From JAAFJM01 sp964529175 (GTDB taxonomy: Bacteria > Bacteroidota > Bacteroidia > UKL13-3), in assembly GCA_964529175.1 (NCBI GenBank), contig CAZGVO010000003.1, forward strand, positions 186,001 through 250,000: DNA of 64,000 nucleotides, given 5' to 3'. The position numbers were made by a program, and so were the translations under genes. Positions within the stretch are counted from its first letter, which is position 1. Each line of letters starts with the position of its first letter. The notes below the pieces were generated by a model. That model saw only the letters and a program-made list of their open reading frames with translations, did not search any database and was not told the origin of the DNA. This document shows positions 54,116 through 63,626 of this stretch, piece after piece.

Positions 54116-55339
54116 ATGACAGTAAAACGCAATGCAGCATTAGGCTTTATATTTATTACCATTTTGGTTGATGTAATTGGACTTGGAATTATTATTCCTG
54201 TGGTTCCAAAATTAATTGAAAAACTAACTGGTGAAGGTATTTCAGAAGCTTCTCGCTATGGCGGTTGGTTGGTGTTTTGCTTTGCAATTATGCAATTTTT
54301 GTTTTCGCCAATTTTGGGCGGATTAAGTGATAGATTTGGCAGACGACCTGTTTTGCTACTTTCGCTTTTAGGTTTAGGATTAGATTATATTTTACACGCC
54401 TATGCTCCATCTATTACATGGTTATTTGTAGGCAGGCTAATAGCTGGTGTAATGGGAGCAAGTTTTACCACTGCTACTGCTTATATAGCCGATATTAGTA
54501 CACCCGAAAAACGTGCTCAAAATTTTGGTTTAATTGGTGCTGCTTTTGGTTTAGGTTTTATTATAGGGCCAATAATTGGTGGGCTTTCAGCTAAATGGGG
54601 TCCAAGCATGCCTTTTTTAGTGGCCGCGAGCTTAACTTTGCTTAATTTACTTTATGGTTATTTTGTATTACCAGAATCGTTGTTAAAAGAAAACAGACGC
54701 AAGTTTGAATGGAAACGAGCTAATCCAATAGGGTCGTTGGCTCATCTAAAAAAATATCCTGTAGTTTCGGGTTTAATAGCATCGTTGGTGCTAATTTATA
54801 TTGCTTCGCACGCTGTACAATCAAACTGGAGCTATTTTACCATATACAAATTTAATTGGAACGAAGAAATGGTTGGCTATTCGCTAGCTGTGGTTGGTGT
54901 TTTGGTTTCCATTGTTCAAGGTTTTTTAATTAGGGTAATTAACCCAAAATTGGGTCAAAACAAGTCCATTTATTTAGGTTTATTATTGTATGCCATTGGT
55001 TTAATTTTGTTTGGCTTAGCTTGGAAGGATTGGATGATGTTTGCTTTTTTAATTCCATACTGCCTTGGTGGAATAGCTGGCCCAGCTATCCAAGGTTTAA
55101 TATCGAACCAAGTTCCTCCAACTGAACAGGGTGAATTACAAGGAGCTTTAACCAGTTTAATAAGCCTTACGTCTATTATTGGCCCACTTATAATGAATAA
55201 TTTATTTGCTTATGCCACGGCCAAAGATTCATTGTTCTTTTTACCAGGAGCACCTTTCTTTTTAGCTGCATTACTTATTTTTATAAGTGGCTTTTTAGCT
55301 TTAAAAACTTTATCGAAACATCGTTTCAAAAAAGCATAA
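54116..55339 (+). CDS. TCR/Tet-family MFS transporter
   Basis: The 407-residue protein has 12 predicted helices. It has the DHA1/Tet signatures LVDVIGLGIIIPVVPKL in helix 1, GGLSDRFGRRPVLL in loop 2-3 and GRLIAGVMGASFTTATAYIADIS in helices 4-5, followed by GFIIGPIIGG. These are proton-coupled drug or metabolite exporters. Chromosomal homologues are common in Bacteroidota and sequence alone does not show tetracycline resistance, so no tet symbol is given. Confidence 0.92.
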   Translation: MTVKRNAALGFIFITILVDVIGLGIIIPVVPKLIEKLTGEGISEASRYGGWLVFCFAIMQFLFSPILGGLSDRFGRRPVLLLSLLGLGLDYILHAYAPSITWLFVGRLIAGVMGASFTTATAYIADISTPEKRAQNFGLIGAAFGLGFIIGPIIGGLSAKWGPSMPFLVAASLTLLNLLYGYFVLPESLLKENRRKFEWKRANPIGSLAHLKKYPVVSGLIASLVLIYIASHAVQSNWSYFTIYKFNWNEEMVGYSLAVVGVLVSIVQGFLIRVINPKLGQNKSIYLGLLLYAIGLILFGLAWKDWMMFAFLIPYCLGGIAGPAIQGLISNQVPPTEQGELQGALTSLISLTSIIGPLIMNNLFAYATAKDSLFFLPGAPFFLAALLIFISGFLALKTLSKHRFKKA

Positions 55340-55354
55340 CCAAAAAGTTCTTAA

Positions 55355-55394
55355 ATAAAGAAAGCTTGTTTTTTCTAAAACAAGCTTTCTTTAT
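55355..55394. terminator. Bidirectional terminator between MFS and thioredoxin-rhodanese genes
   Basis: AAAGAAAGCTTGTTTT pairs with AAAACAAGCTTTCTTT around a 4-base loop, between two convergent genes. Confidence 0.88.
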
Positions 55395-55418
55395 ATTATA
55401 CTGATTATCAGCAATTTG

Positions 55419-56168
55419 CTATTTAACCATATTACTTTCAATAACCTTTAATAAATCGGCTTTGGTTATTAAACCAATATTGGTGTAAACACGTTTACCA
55501 TTTTTATAAAGAATAAGAGTTGGTAACTCTTCTACATTTAAATTTTTTACTATTTCTTGGCTTTCATCAGCATTTACTTTTATAAATGTTAATTTATCTT
55601 TTTTCTCTTCGGCTATTTCGGCCAAGTACGGTGCCATTTTTTTGCAAGGTCCACACCATGGTGCATACACATCAACCAAAACCAATTGATTATCGGCAAT
55701 TTGTTTATTTAGGTCAGCTAACGATAAGCCAGTAGTTGCAGGTTTTACTGGCTCATTTCCAGTAACTGAAATTGGTTTAGCTGCATTGCGCCAAGCATTC
55801 ATACCTCCTTTTAAATCATATACTTGGGTAAAACCCATTTCTTTCAATTTATTGGCTGCACTTGCGCTTCGGCCTCCAGCTAAACAATATACATACACAG
55901 GTTTGGTTTTATCTAATTTGGCAGCTTCAGCGGCAAAGTTATCGCCATTCCAATCAATGTTTTTTGCAGTTCCAATAAAACCTTCGGCATATTCGCCTGG
56001 AGTTCTTACATCAATTAATTGAATATTTTTATCCGCATTGATATTTTGCTCAAATGCATTTACATCTAGCTTTCCTCCAGCTCCACTGGCATTATTTTGA
56101 CAAGATGATATATTGATAACAAAAAACAGCGCTATAACGGCTGTGGTAAAAAATTTAATAATTTTCAT
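55419..56168 (-). CDS. Rhodanese-thioredoxin fusion lipoprotein
   Basis: 249 residues. The signal peptide ends in the lipobox NISSC (Cys23), so the protein is a periplasm-facing lipoprotein. Residues 35-132 are a rhodanese domain (LIDVRTPGEYAEGFI, active Cys95 in YCLAGGRS). Residues 145-249 are a thioredoxin domain (APWCGPCKKMAP with Cys172/Cys175, and the cis-Pro in ELPTLILYKNG). Together they could move sulfane sulfur and reduce the persulfide in one chain. It follows the MBL-rhodanese gene after 2 bases, so both act in sulfur handling. Confidence 0.93.
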   Translation of the reverse strand: MKIIKFFTTAVIALFFVINISSCQNNASGAGGKLDVNAFEQNINADKNIQLIDVRTPGEYAEGFIGTAKNIDWNGDNFAAEAAKLDKTKPVYVYCLAGGRSASAANKLKEMGFTQVYDLKGGMNAWRNAAKPISVTGNEPVKPATTGLSLADLNKQIADNQLVLVDVYAPWCGPCKKMAPYLAEIAEEKKDKLTFIKVNADESQEIVKNLNVEELPTLILYKNGKRVYTNIGLITKADLLKVIESNMVK

Positions 56169-56170
56169 TT

Positions 56171-57586
56171 TTATAATAAAGTTAAAGGCGCAATATAATT
56201 GGTTTTGGGAACACTTGTTTTTGAAATTTCGCCAAATCCTCCTAATACATCCACAAAATTATTCCAACCACGTTGTTTTAAAATAGAAGCTGCTATCATG
56301 CTTCTATAACCACCAGCGCAGTATAAAATAAATGGTCTATCTTTAGGAAACTCAGCCAAATGGTTATTTATTTTAGCCAAAGGTGCATTAATTGCACCAA
56401 TTACATGGCTTGATTCAAACTCGCTTGCTTTTCTAACATCAATTACCAAAGTATCTTTTGTTTTATAAACTTGCTCAAATTCTTGTGCCGTAATTCGATT
56501 TATTACATCAAATTCATGCCCACTATTTTTCCAAATATTAAATCCTCCATCTAAAAAACCAATGGTTTTATCGTAACCAACGCGCGCTAATCTTATAATG
56601 GTTTCTTCTTCGCGGCCTTTATCAGTTACAAATATAATTTTTTGGTTTATATCGCTTATCAAATCGCCAACCCACATAGCAAAGTTGCTATCTAAGCCAA
56701 TATTAATGCTTAAAGGCACACTTCCCTCACTGTAATCATTTGCGTTTCGTGTATCTAAAACCAGCACATCATCTTGCTTTGCCAATAATTCGAAAGCCGA
56801 AATAGTTAAAGGCTGCATACCTCTTTTAATTACGTCATCTATACTTTCGTAGCCATTTATATTCAACAACACATTTTTAGGAAAATAAGCTGGGGGAGTG
56901 GTTAACCCTGTTAAAACTTCTTTTATAAACTCTTGCTTACTCATATCAGGCCTCAAAGCATAGTTAAATTTCTTTTGATTTCCTAAGGTGTCAACCGTTT
57001 CTTTACTCATCATTTTACCGCAGGCACTGCCAGCACCATGGTTTGGATAAATTACCAAATCATCGCTCAATGGCATAATTTTATTCCTTAACGAATCGTA
57101 TAAATGACCCGCTAAAATTTCTTCAGTTAAATCAGCAATAACGTGTTGCGCCAAATCAGGCCTGCCCACATCGCCTATAAATAAAGTATCACCAGTTATT
57201 AAACCTTTTTCTTGGTTATTTTCATCAATCAATAAATAGCAAGTACTTTCCAAAGTATGTCCAGGAGTATGAATTACTTTTATTTTACACCCACCTACTT
57301 CAAACACTTGGTTATCTAAGGCCACAATGGCACCAAAATTAGGTTTTGCTGTTGGTCCATAAACTATTATAGCATTGGCTTTTTTAGCTAAATCAATATG
57401 TCCCGATACAAAATCGGCATGAAAATGTGTTTCGAAAATATATTTTATTTTGGCGTTATCGTGTTTAGCTCTATCCAAGTAAGGAGTAACTTCACGCAAT
57501 GGATCAAAAATAGCTGCTTCTCCGTTACTTTCAATATAATAAGCTGCATGAGCCAAACATCCTGTATATATTTGATTAATAATCAT
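56171..57586 (-). CDS. Persulfide dioxygenase-like MBL protein with two rhodanese domains
   Basis: The 471-residue cytosolic protein has a metallo-beta-lactamase domain (1-250) with THFHADFVSGH (His54, His56, Asp58, His63), HTPGHTLEST and GDTLFIGDVGRPDLA, as in ETHE1 persulfide dioxygenases. Rhodanese domain 1 (about 265-360) has VTDKGREE where the active Cys should be and is probably inactive. Rhodanese domain 2 (about 370-460) keeps Cys423 in YCAGGYRS. The protein likely oxidises glutathione-type or other persulfides to sulfite, fed by the second rhodanese. It is in an operon with the lipoprotein downstream. Confidence 0.92.
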   Translation of the reverse strand: MIINQIYTGCLAHAAYYIESNGEAAIFDPLREVTPYLDRAKHDNAKIKYIFETHFHADFVSGHIDLAKKANAIIVYGPTAKPNFGAIVALDNQVFEVGGCKIKVIHTPGHTLESTCYLLIDENNQEKGLITGDTLFIGDVGRPDLAQHVIADLTEEILAGHLYDSLRNKIMPLSDDLVIYPNHGAGSACGKMMSKETVDTLGNQKKFNYALRPDMSKQEFIKEVLTGLTTPPAYFPKNVLLNINGYESIDDVIKRGMQPLTISAFELLAKQDDVLVLDTRNANDYSEGSVPLSINIGLDSNFAMWVGDLISDINQKIIFVTDKGREEETIIRLARVGYDKTIGFLDGGFNIWKNSGHEFDVINRITAQEFEQVYKTKDTLVIDVRKASEFESSHVIGAINAPLAKINNHLAEFPKDRPFILYCAGGYRSMIAASILKQRGWNNFVDVLGGFGEISKTSVPKTNYIAPLTLL

Positions 57587-57611
57587 TTTATGTAAATTTT
57601 AGTTCACACAA

Positions 57612-57625
57612 ATTTGAATTCAAAT
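57612..57625. promoter_or_regulatory. 14-base palindrome upstream of the persulfide operon
   Basis: ATTTGAATTCAAAT is perfectly symmetric and lies about 25 bases upstream of the start at 57586, a possible operator for a dimeric repressor. No regulator gene is adjacent. Confidence 0.35.
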
Positions 57626-57683
57626 AATTGAATAACAATTGACTAGAATCAAGTATTTTAATAAATTATGCTATCAAAAAAAC

Positions 57684-59426
57684 TTATTTACCTGTAAATT
57701 GAATATAAAATGTTGTGCCTACTCCTACTTCACTTTCTACATGTATTTTGCCACCTGTTTTATTTAAAAAATCTTTACAAAGCAATAAACCCAAACCTGT
57801 TCCTTTTTCATTATCAGTGCCAAGCGTAGTAAAAGTTTCCCCACCAAATAGTTTTTTTACCTTATCGGCACTCATACCTATGCCTGTATCTTTAAAAACA
57901 ACAGTTTCTTCGCCATTAATTACTTGCGTTGAAACCATAATTGAATCGTTAGATTTACAAAACTTAATTGCATTTGAAAATAAATTCCTAAACACCAATT
58001 GCACAGTATTTTTATCAGCATTTAATAAATAATCGCTTGCTATATTATTAATTATTTGTATGTTCTTTTCAGATGATAATTTGTTAAAAAAAGTTATTTC
58101 AGCATCAACCAAATCCTTTAATAATATTGGTTCCACAACTATTTTAACAGCATCAATTTGGCTTTTTGACCAATTAAGCAAATTTTCTAATAAGGTAGAT
58201 GTGTAATCAACATTTTCTGTCAACTTGGGTAAATATTGCTTAAATTCCTCAGGCGAAAGTCCATCTTCACTTACAATTCGAAGCATGCTTACTAAACTAG
58301 CAAATGGCGCTTTTAAATCGTGAGCTATAATTGAAAACAATTTATCTTTCAGTTTATTAAGTTCCTCTAACTGCTGTGTTTGTTTTTCTAATTTTTCTTT
58401 GGCTAACTCACTTTCTGTTATATCTCTAAATATTAGTAAATTACCTTTATAAACACCTTTCATTGGGTTAATTTCACTCACAGTAATATCAAACACACGG
58501 TTATGTGTATTTAATATAAAATGCTTACCATTAGCCAATTGTAACTTATCTTTCAATAGGTTACTGTCTTCAATAATTTCTAATATATTTTTTCCAATTA
58601 TAGCAGTGTCTATTGTATTTAAAAACTTTAAAACTATAGCATTCACATCTAAAATTCGATACTGCCAATCAATAACAATAACACCTTCACTCATATTCTC
58701 AATCACTTTTTCTCTAGCTATTGGAATTAGGTTAAATAAACTGTGTCTTAATAAAGAAAATGCAATAGTAGATGATGTAATGATAAAAGCATAAGGAGTT
58801 AAATCAATGTGACCAAAAGGCCTATACCCTAAAAGATAAACCAAATTGGCTAGCCAAGGTATTAAAGCAGCAAAAATGATGGAGATATATTGTTTCTTAT
58901 AAATTAAATAGCCTTTTCTTAAAGTATTTACCAAAAGATAAATTCCTAGAATAAGCATAAAATAAAAGAATACTGTGTGAATGATATAAGCTATACCAGG
59001 CGTTATGGAAAGTAAAGGAAATGCACCAGAATTATCGAGTTCAATCGTTTTATAATGTAAAAAATGATAATTATTGGTAACAACTAACAAAAAATCAATA
59101 ATAGGAAAAAGTAATATTAGAAATAAATTACCTTTCAATAACCATTCATTTTTATTGATAAATTTTATTACAAAAATAATCCAAATTGCTGGTAAAAATG
59201 AAATACCCAAGTATTCGATTTTTATAAAAAATAGCATTTGCTCAAGAGCAGAACTTGCCAATTCAAACCCATACGCTATACTCCAAATGGATATAAAAAA
59301 CATTAAAGTGGAGAACCACTTTACAACCCCACCAATACGTTGAAAAAGTACAACTGCTAAAAACAAGTTAGCACTTCCAATTATTAATAAAACTAAAGCA
59401 AAAATGTTAAATTCAAAACTCATCAC
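57684..59426 (-). CDS. Membrane sensor histidine kinase with 7TM input and PAS domain
   Basis: 580 residues. The N-terminal 220 residues hold seven to eight helices of the histidine-kinase N-terminal 7TM type. A PAS domain follows at about 235-345 (IVIDWQYRILDVNA, GNLLIFRDITESE), then a short coiled coil. HisKA has His369 (FSIIAHDLKAPFASL). HATPase has QLVFRNLFSNAIKF, FKDTGIGMS and GTGLGLLLCKDF. No cognate response regulator is adjacent; a receiver-only protein lies at 28916. The signal is unknown. Confidence 0.93.
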   Translation of the reverse strand: MMSFEFNIFALVLLIIGSANLFLAVVLFQRIGGVVKWFSTLMFFISIWSIAYGFELASSALEQMLFFIKIEYLGISFLPAIWIIFVIKFINKNEWLLKGNLFLILLFPIIDFLLVVTNNYHFLHYKTIELDNSGAFPLLSITPGIAYIIHTVFFYFMLILGIYLLVNTLRKGYLIYKKQYISIIFAALIPWLANLVYLLGYRPFGHIDLTPYAFIITSSTIAFSLLRHSLFNLIPIAREKVIENMSEGVIVIDWQYRILDVNAIVLKFLNTIDTAIIGKNILEIIEDSNLLKDKLQLANGKHFILNTHNRVFDITVSEINPMKGVYKGNLLIFRDITESELAKEKLEKQTQQLEELNKLKDKLFSIIAHDLKAPFASLVSMLRIVSEDGLSPEEFKQYLPKLTENVDYTSTLLENLLNWSKSQIDAVKIVVEPILLKDLVDAEITFFNKLSSEKNIQIINNIASDYLLNADKNTVQLVFRNLFSNAIKFCKSNDSIMVSTQVINGEETVVFKDTGIGMSADKVKKLFGGETFTTLGTDNEKGTGLGLLLCKDFLNKTGGKIHVESEVGVGTTFYIQFTGK

Positions 59427-59460
59427 TCACCCATCTATCAAACAAAGATAAATATTAAAT

Positions 59461-60567
59461 CTATTTATTTTGCTTACCTAATAACTCTTCTATTTCTTGT
59501 TCAATTTCGTTTGCATCGGCATCAATATCTGTAATAATGTGGCGATAAATATAAACTGGTAATTGGCCTAAAATAATAGCCATACCAACAATTACTGAAC
59601 CCAATAATAAAATATCATTCTTACGCAATACAAAAGCCACAGTAATGAATAATACGTTGGTAGCATATAGAGTAAAACTTACTTGAGCGTGAGAAAGACC
59701 TATTTTTATCAACCAGTGATGGATGTGGTTTCTATCAGCTTTAAAAGGAGATTGTTTATTTAAAATTCGAATAATAAAAACACGTAGTGTATCGTACAAA
59801 GGAACTATAAGTACTGCTATAGCTAAAACTGGTGCGGTATTTAAGGTTAAATCAGCCGAATGAGGAATATTACCAAATTCAATGAACTTAATGGTAAATA
59901 CAGAAATTAAAAATCCAATGGTAAGGGAACCTGCATCACCCATAAAAATTTTTGCAGGAGCAAAATTATAAAATAGAAACCCAAAAATAGAACCAGCAAG
60001 AGCAAAACTAATAGAAGCCCAAGCATACTCACCAATTAAATAAAACCAAATAGAATACGATAAAGAAATAATAAATCCTAATCCCCCAGCCAAACCATCT
60101 ACCCCGTCAATTAAATTGAAGGCATTTGTTATTACAATTAAAGTAAACATACTTACTGGAATACTAACAAGAACTGGCACATCATAAATACCAAATATAC
60201 CTTGAAAATTAGTTATACGCAACCCCTCAACTGCACATACCAAAGTAGCTGAAAAAATTTGCATAATCAACTTATTAATAGGCGAAAGCATGATTATATC
60301 ATCTTTCAAACCAGAGAAAAACAAAATGATTAAACCTGCAGAAAGATATTGCAATCGTGGCATATCTGCCCCACCCCATAGACAAATAGAAATAGCAAAT
60401 GAAGCAAAAATAGCTAAACCACCAAGCCTTGGAATTTTACTTGTATGCAATTTTCTATCACTATGTGAGTCATACAAACCCTTTAGTTTTGCTATCGTTA
60501 TAATGGAAGGAATACCAAATAAAACAATAAAAAAGGCTGTAATAAAAATGAGTGTAGTATTTAACAT
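59461..60567 (-). CDS. Undecaprenyl-phosphate GlcNAc-1-phosphate transferase-like (WecA/MraY superfamily)
   Basis: The 368-residue protein has about ten membrane helices and the polyprenyl-phosphate transferase motifs DRKLHTSKIPRLGGLAI, SGLKDD, NAFNLIDGVDGLAGGLG (catalytic Asp and Mg2+ site), KIFMGDAGSLTIGF and RNHIHHWLIKIGLSH. The HIHH loop places it with WecA/TagO rather than MraY. It starts lipid-linked glycan synthesis for O-antigen or exopolysaccharide. No other glycan genes are adjacent. Confidence 0.92.
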   Translation of the reverse strand: MLNTTLIFITAFFIVLFGIPSIITIAKLKGLYDSHSDRKLHTSKIPRLGGLAIFASFAISICLWGGADMPRLQYLSAGLIILFFSGLKDDIIMLSPINKLIMQIFSATLVCAVEGLRITNFQGIFGIYDVPVLVSIPVSMFTLIVITNAFNLIDGVDGLAGGLGFIISLSYSIWFYLIGEYAWASISFALAGSIFGFLFYNFAPAKIFMGDAGSLTIGFLISVFTIKFIEFGNIPHSADLTLNTAPVLAIAVLIVPLYDTLRVFIIRILNKQSPFKADRNHIHHWLIKIGLSHAQVSFTLYATNVLFITVAFVLRKNDILLLGSVIVGMAIILGQLPVYIYRHIITDIDADANEIEQEIEELLGKQNK

Positions 60568-60605
60568 ATGCTATGAATATGAAAAACAAATAACAATAAA
60601 TTTCT

Positions 60606-60660
60606 GAAAAAAAAAAGAAAAAAAAAAAGTCCTAACTATCAAACTGATAATTAGGACTTA
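60606..60660 (-). terminator. Terminator of the ribosomal protein operon
   Basis: On the minus strand AAGTCCTAATTATCA pairs with TGATAGTTAGGACTT and is followed by a long run of Ts (the A-run at 60607-60628 on the plus strand). Confidence 0.92.
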
Positions 60661-60677
60661 AATTTCGTTAATTAAAA

Positions 60678-61145
60678 CTATTCTGCAGAAGGAGCAGTTT
60701 CTGTTGCAACTGTATCTTCTTTTTTAGTTCTACCACGTCTAGTTTTCTTAGCAGTAGATTTAGCAGCTTTCATTGATAACATTGCTTCATTGAAATCAAC
60801 TAATTCAATAATTGCCATTTCAGCGTTATCACCTTGGCGATTCATTAATTTTAAAATTCTTAAGTATCCTCCTGGTCTGTCAGCAATTTTTGCAGCAACT
60901 GGTCCAAATAATTCTTTTACAGCTTCAGCTTGTTTTAAGTATGAAAATACTGTTCTACGGCTGTGAGTAGAGTCATTTTTAGATTTAGTTATTAAAGGCT
61001 CAGCATATAATCTTAATGCTTTAGCTTTAGCTAAAGTTGTAGTAATTCTTTTATGCAAAATCAATGATGAAGCCATATTAGCCAACATTGCTTTTCTGTG
61101 AGGTGCAGTTCTACCTAAATGATTAAGTTTGTTTCCGTGTCTCAT
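60678..61145 (-). CDS. rplQ: 50S ribosomal protein L17
   Basis: The 155-residue protein begins MRHGNKLNHLGRTAPHRKAML, the L17 signature, with RRTVFSYLKQ and DRPGGYLRILKL further on. A Lys/Thr-rich tail of about 35 residues after position 120 is typical of Bacteroidota. It is the last gene of the infA-rplQ block, before the terminator. Confidence 0.98.
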   Translation of the reverse strand: MRHGNKLNHLGRTAPHRKAMLANMASSLILHKRITTTLAKAKALRLYAEPLITKSKNDSTHSRRTVFSYLKQAEAVKELFGPVAAKIADRPGGYLRILKLMNRQGDNAEMAIIELVDFNEAMLSMKAAKSTAKKTRRGRTKKEDTVATETAPSAE

Positions 61146-61175
61146 TTTTTTAATATTTATATCGTATCCCTACGA

Positions 61176-62168
61176 TTAGTCTTCGTTTAATTTAAATTTT
61201 GCTACGTCCATTCCAAAGGTTAAACCTTTATCACGAACTAATTCTTCTAATTCAGATAATGATTTCTTACCGAAATTTCTAAATTTCAATAAATCAGCAA
61301 TATCAAAACTAACTAATTCAGAAAGAGATTTAATATCAGCAGCCTTTAAACAATTATAAGCACGAACTGACAAATCTAAATCAGATAATGGAGTTTTTAA
61401 AATCTTTCTGATATGTAAAAGGTTTTCATCAACTTCTTGAGGAACTTCTTTAACTTGAGTGTCTAAAGTTATTAATTCGTCACTGAATAACATAAAATGT
61501 TGAATTAATATTTTAGCAGCTTCTTTTAAAGCTTCCTCTGGATGAATTGAACCATCGGTACTGATCTCAATATTTAATTTCTCGTAATCAGTTTTTTGTT
61601 CAACACGATAATCTTCTACAGAAAATTTTACATTTATAATAGGAGTAAAAATTGCGTCAATTGGAATTACACCAACAACTGAATCTTTATTTCTATTTTC
61701 ATCAGCAGGTAAGTATCCACGACCTTTTTCTACAACTAATTCAATTTCTAAATGAACAAAACTTTCCATGTTGCAAATTACTAACTCAGGGTTAAGTATT
61801 TTGTAAGCATTGGTATGCTTTGCTATATCACCAGCTGTAAATTGTTCTTGTCCTTTAATGTTAATGTAAATTTTTTCGTTATCTACACCATCCATAGTAC
61901 GTTTAAAACGAACTCGTTTTAAATTTAGAACTATCTCGGTTACATCTTCAATAACACCTTTTATAGTAGAAAATTCATGATCAACACCGGTAATTTTAAC
62001 TGAAGTTATAGCGTAACCTTCGAGTGAAGACAATAAAATTCTTCTTAAAGAGTTACCAATAGTAACTCCGTATCCTTTTTCAAGAGGACGGAATTCGAAC
62101 TGACCAAAAAAGTCAGTATCTTTATGCATGATAACCTTGTCAGGCTTTTGAAAAGCAAGTATTGCCAT
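61176..62168 (-). CDS. rpoA: RNA polymerase alpha subunit
   Basis: The 330-residue protein has the N-terminal assembly domain (GYGVTIGNSLRRILLSSLEG, near 33-52) and a C-terminal domain with helix-hairpin-helix elements (SVRAYNCLKAADIKSLSEL, LLKFRNFGKKSLSELEELV) that contacts UP elements and activators. It is full length, between rpsD and rplQ as usual. Confidence 0.99.
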   Translation of the reverse strand: MAILAFQKPDKVIMHKDTDFFGQFEFRPLEKGYGVTIGNSLRRILLSSLEGYAITSVKITGVDHEFSTIKGVIEDVTEIVLNLKRVRFKRTMDGVDNEKIYINIKGQEQFTAGDIAKHTNAYKILNPELVICNMESFVHLEIELVVEKGRGYLPADENRNKDSVVGVIPIDAIFTPIINVKFSVEDYRVEQKTDYEKLNIEISTDGSIHPEEALKEAAKILIQHFMLFSDELITLDTQVKEVPQEVDENLLHIRKILKTPLSDLDLSVRAYNCLKAADIKSLSELVSFDIADLLKFRNFGKKSLSELEELVRDKGLTFGMDVAKFKLNED

Positions 62169-62192
62169 TTATAATATTCTTTTTTTAATTTA

Positions 62193-62804
62193 CTATTTAG
62201 AGTATAACTCTACAATTAATTGTTCTTTGATATTTTCTGGAACTTGATCACGCTCAGGTAAAGCTAAGAAAGTACCTGACATTGAAGCACTATCCCATGA
62301 TAACCAATTGAAACGTTTTGCATTAGAATTAGCTAAACTAGAAGAAATAACTTCTACAGATTTAGATTTTTCTCTAACAGCAATTACATCACCTGGTTTT
62401 AAAGTATAAGAAGAAATATTAACAACTTTACCATTTACCGTAACATGTCTGTGACCAACAATTTGACGAGCAGCAGCTCTAGTTGGAGCAATACCTAAAC
62501 GATAAACTGTATTATCTAAACGTGCTTCTAAGAATTTAATCAAATTCTCACCAGTAACACCTTTACGTCTAACAGCCTCTTCAAATATTTTATAGAACTG
62601 ACGTTCTAAAACACCATAAGTATATTTTACTTTTTGTTTTTCGCCTAACTGAATAGCATACTCAGTTTGTTTAGTTCTTCTTCTAGCATTACCATGCTGT
62701 CCAGGAGGTACAGTACTACGTTTTTCGTAATATTTGTCGCTTCCAAAAATCGGATCTTTAAAGCGTCTTGCTATTTTGGTTTTTGGACCTATATATCTTG
62801 CCAT
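62193..62804 (-). CDS. rpsD: 30S ribosomal protein S4
   Basis: The 203-residue protein begins MARYIGPKTKIARRF, with KQKVKYTYGVLERQF and the S4 RNA-binding domain (LEARLDNTVYRLG, GHRHVTVNGKVVNI). It lacks the N-terminal zinc cysteines of the C+ type. It binds 16S rRNA early in assembly. Confidence 0.98.
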   Translation of the reverse strand: MARYIGPKTKIARRFKDPIFGSDKYYEKRSTVPPGQHGNARRRTKQTEYAIQLGEKQKVKYTYGVLERQFYKIFEEAVRRKGVTGENLIKFLEARLDNTVYRLGIAPTRAAARQIVGHRHVTVNGKVVNISSYTLKPGDVIAVREKSKSVEVISSSLANSNAKRFNWLSWDSASMSGTFLALPERDQVPENIKEQLIVELYSK

Positions 62805-62825
62805 TTTGTATTCTTATTTAAATGA

Positions 62826-63218
62826 TTATACTCTTCTGCTTTTTGGAGGACGACAACCGTTGTGAGGTAGAGGAGTAATATCTTTAATAGATAAAACTTC
62901 TAACCCACTAGCTTGTAAAGTACGAATAGCACTTTCTCTTCCACTTCCAGGTCCTTTAACAAAAACATCAATTTTTTTCATACCAGCATCTACAGCAACT
63001 TTAGCACATTCTGAAGCAGCAGTTTGAGCAGCGTATGGAGTATTTTTCTTAGAACCTCTAAATCCCATTTTACCGGCAGAACCCCACGATACAACTTGAC
63101 CAGTTGCATTGGTAATAGAGATAATTATATTATTAAAAGAAGCTTTAATATGAGCTTGACCATGCGTGTCAATCACAACAACTCTTTTTTTACTAACTTT
63201 TTTATTATTTGTAGCCAT
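62826..63218 (-). CDS. rpsK: 30S ribosomal protein S11
   Basis: 130 residues, with AHIKASFNNIIISITNATG, GKMGFRGSKKNTPYAAQ and the C-terminal ITPLPHNGCRPPKSRRV characteristic of S11. Located on the 30S platform, between S13 and S4 genes. Confidence 0.99.
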   Translation of the reverse strand: MATNNKKVSKKRVVVIDTHGQAHIKASFNNIIISITNATGQVVSWGSAGKMGFRGSKKNTPYAAQTAASECAKVAVDAGMKKIDVFVKGPGSGRESAIRTLQASGLEVLSIKDITPLPHNGCRPPKSRRV

Positions 63219-63239
63219 TATTTCTTATTATGCTATTTA

Positions 63240-63617
63240 TTATTTAGTAACTTTCTTTTTACCTGCTACTGTTTTACGTTTACCTTTTCTAGTACGTGAA
63301 TTAGTTTTAGTTCTTTGTCCACGAACTGGTAAACCTTTACGATGGCGAAGACCACGGTAACAACCAATATCCAACAAACGTTTAATATTCAATTGTTTTT
63401 CTGATCTTAACTCACCCTCAACTGTAATGAAGTCAGTGATGTGTTTACGAATAGCACTTAATTCGTCATCACTCCATTCACTTACTTTTTTATTGACGTC
63501 AATATTGTTAGAATTTAATATTAACGTAGCAGTTGAACGTCCAATTCCGTAAATATAGGTTAAACCTATTTCACCTCTTTTATTTTTTGGTAAATCTATA
63601 CCTGATATACGAGCCAT
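63240..63617 (-). CDS. rpsM: 30S ribosomal protein S13
   Basis: 125 residues, beginning MARISGIDLPKNKRGEIGLT, with YIYGIGRSTA and CYRGLRHRKGLPVRGQRTK. It forms intersubunit contacts at the head of the 30S subunit. Standard place between rpmJ and rpsK. Confidence 0.99.
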   Translation of the reverse strand: MARISGIDLPKNKRGEIGLTYIYGIGRSTATLILNSNNIDVNKKVSEWSDDELSAIRKHITDFITVEGELRSEKQLNIKRLLDIGCYRGLRHRKGLPVRGQRTKTNSRTRKGKRKTVAGKKKVTK

Positions 63618-63626
63618 ATTCTATTA

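Noticed and set aside
54116..55339. Tetracycline resistance gene
   Set aside because: The TCR/Tet family name covers many chromosomal exporters; no mobile context or tet regulator is present, so resistance is not claimed.
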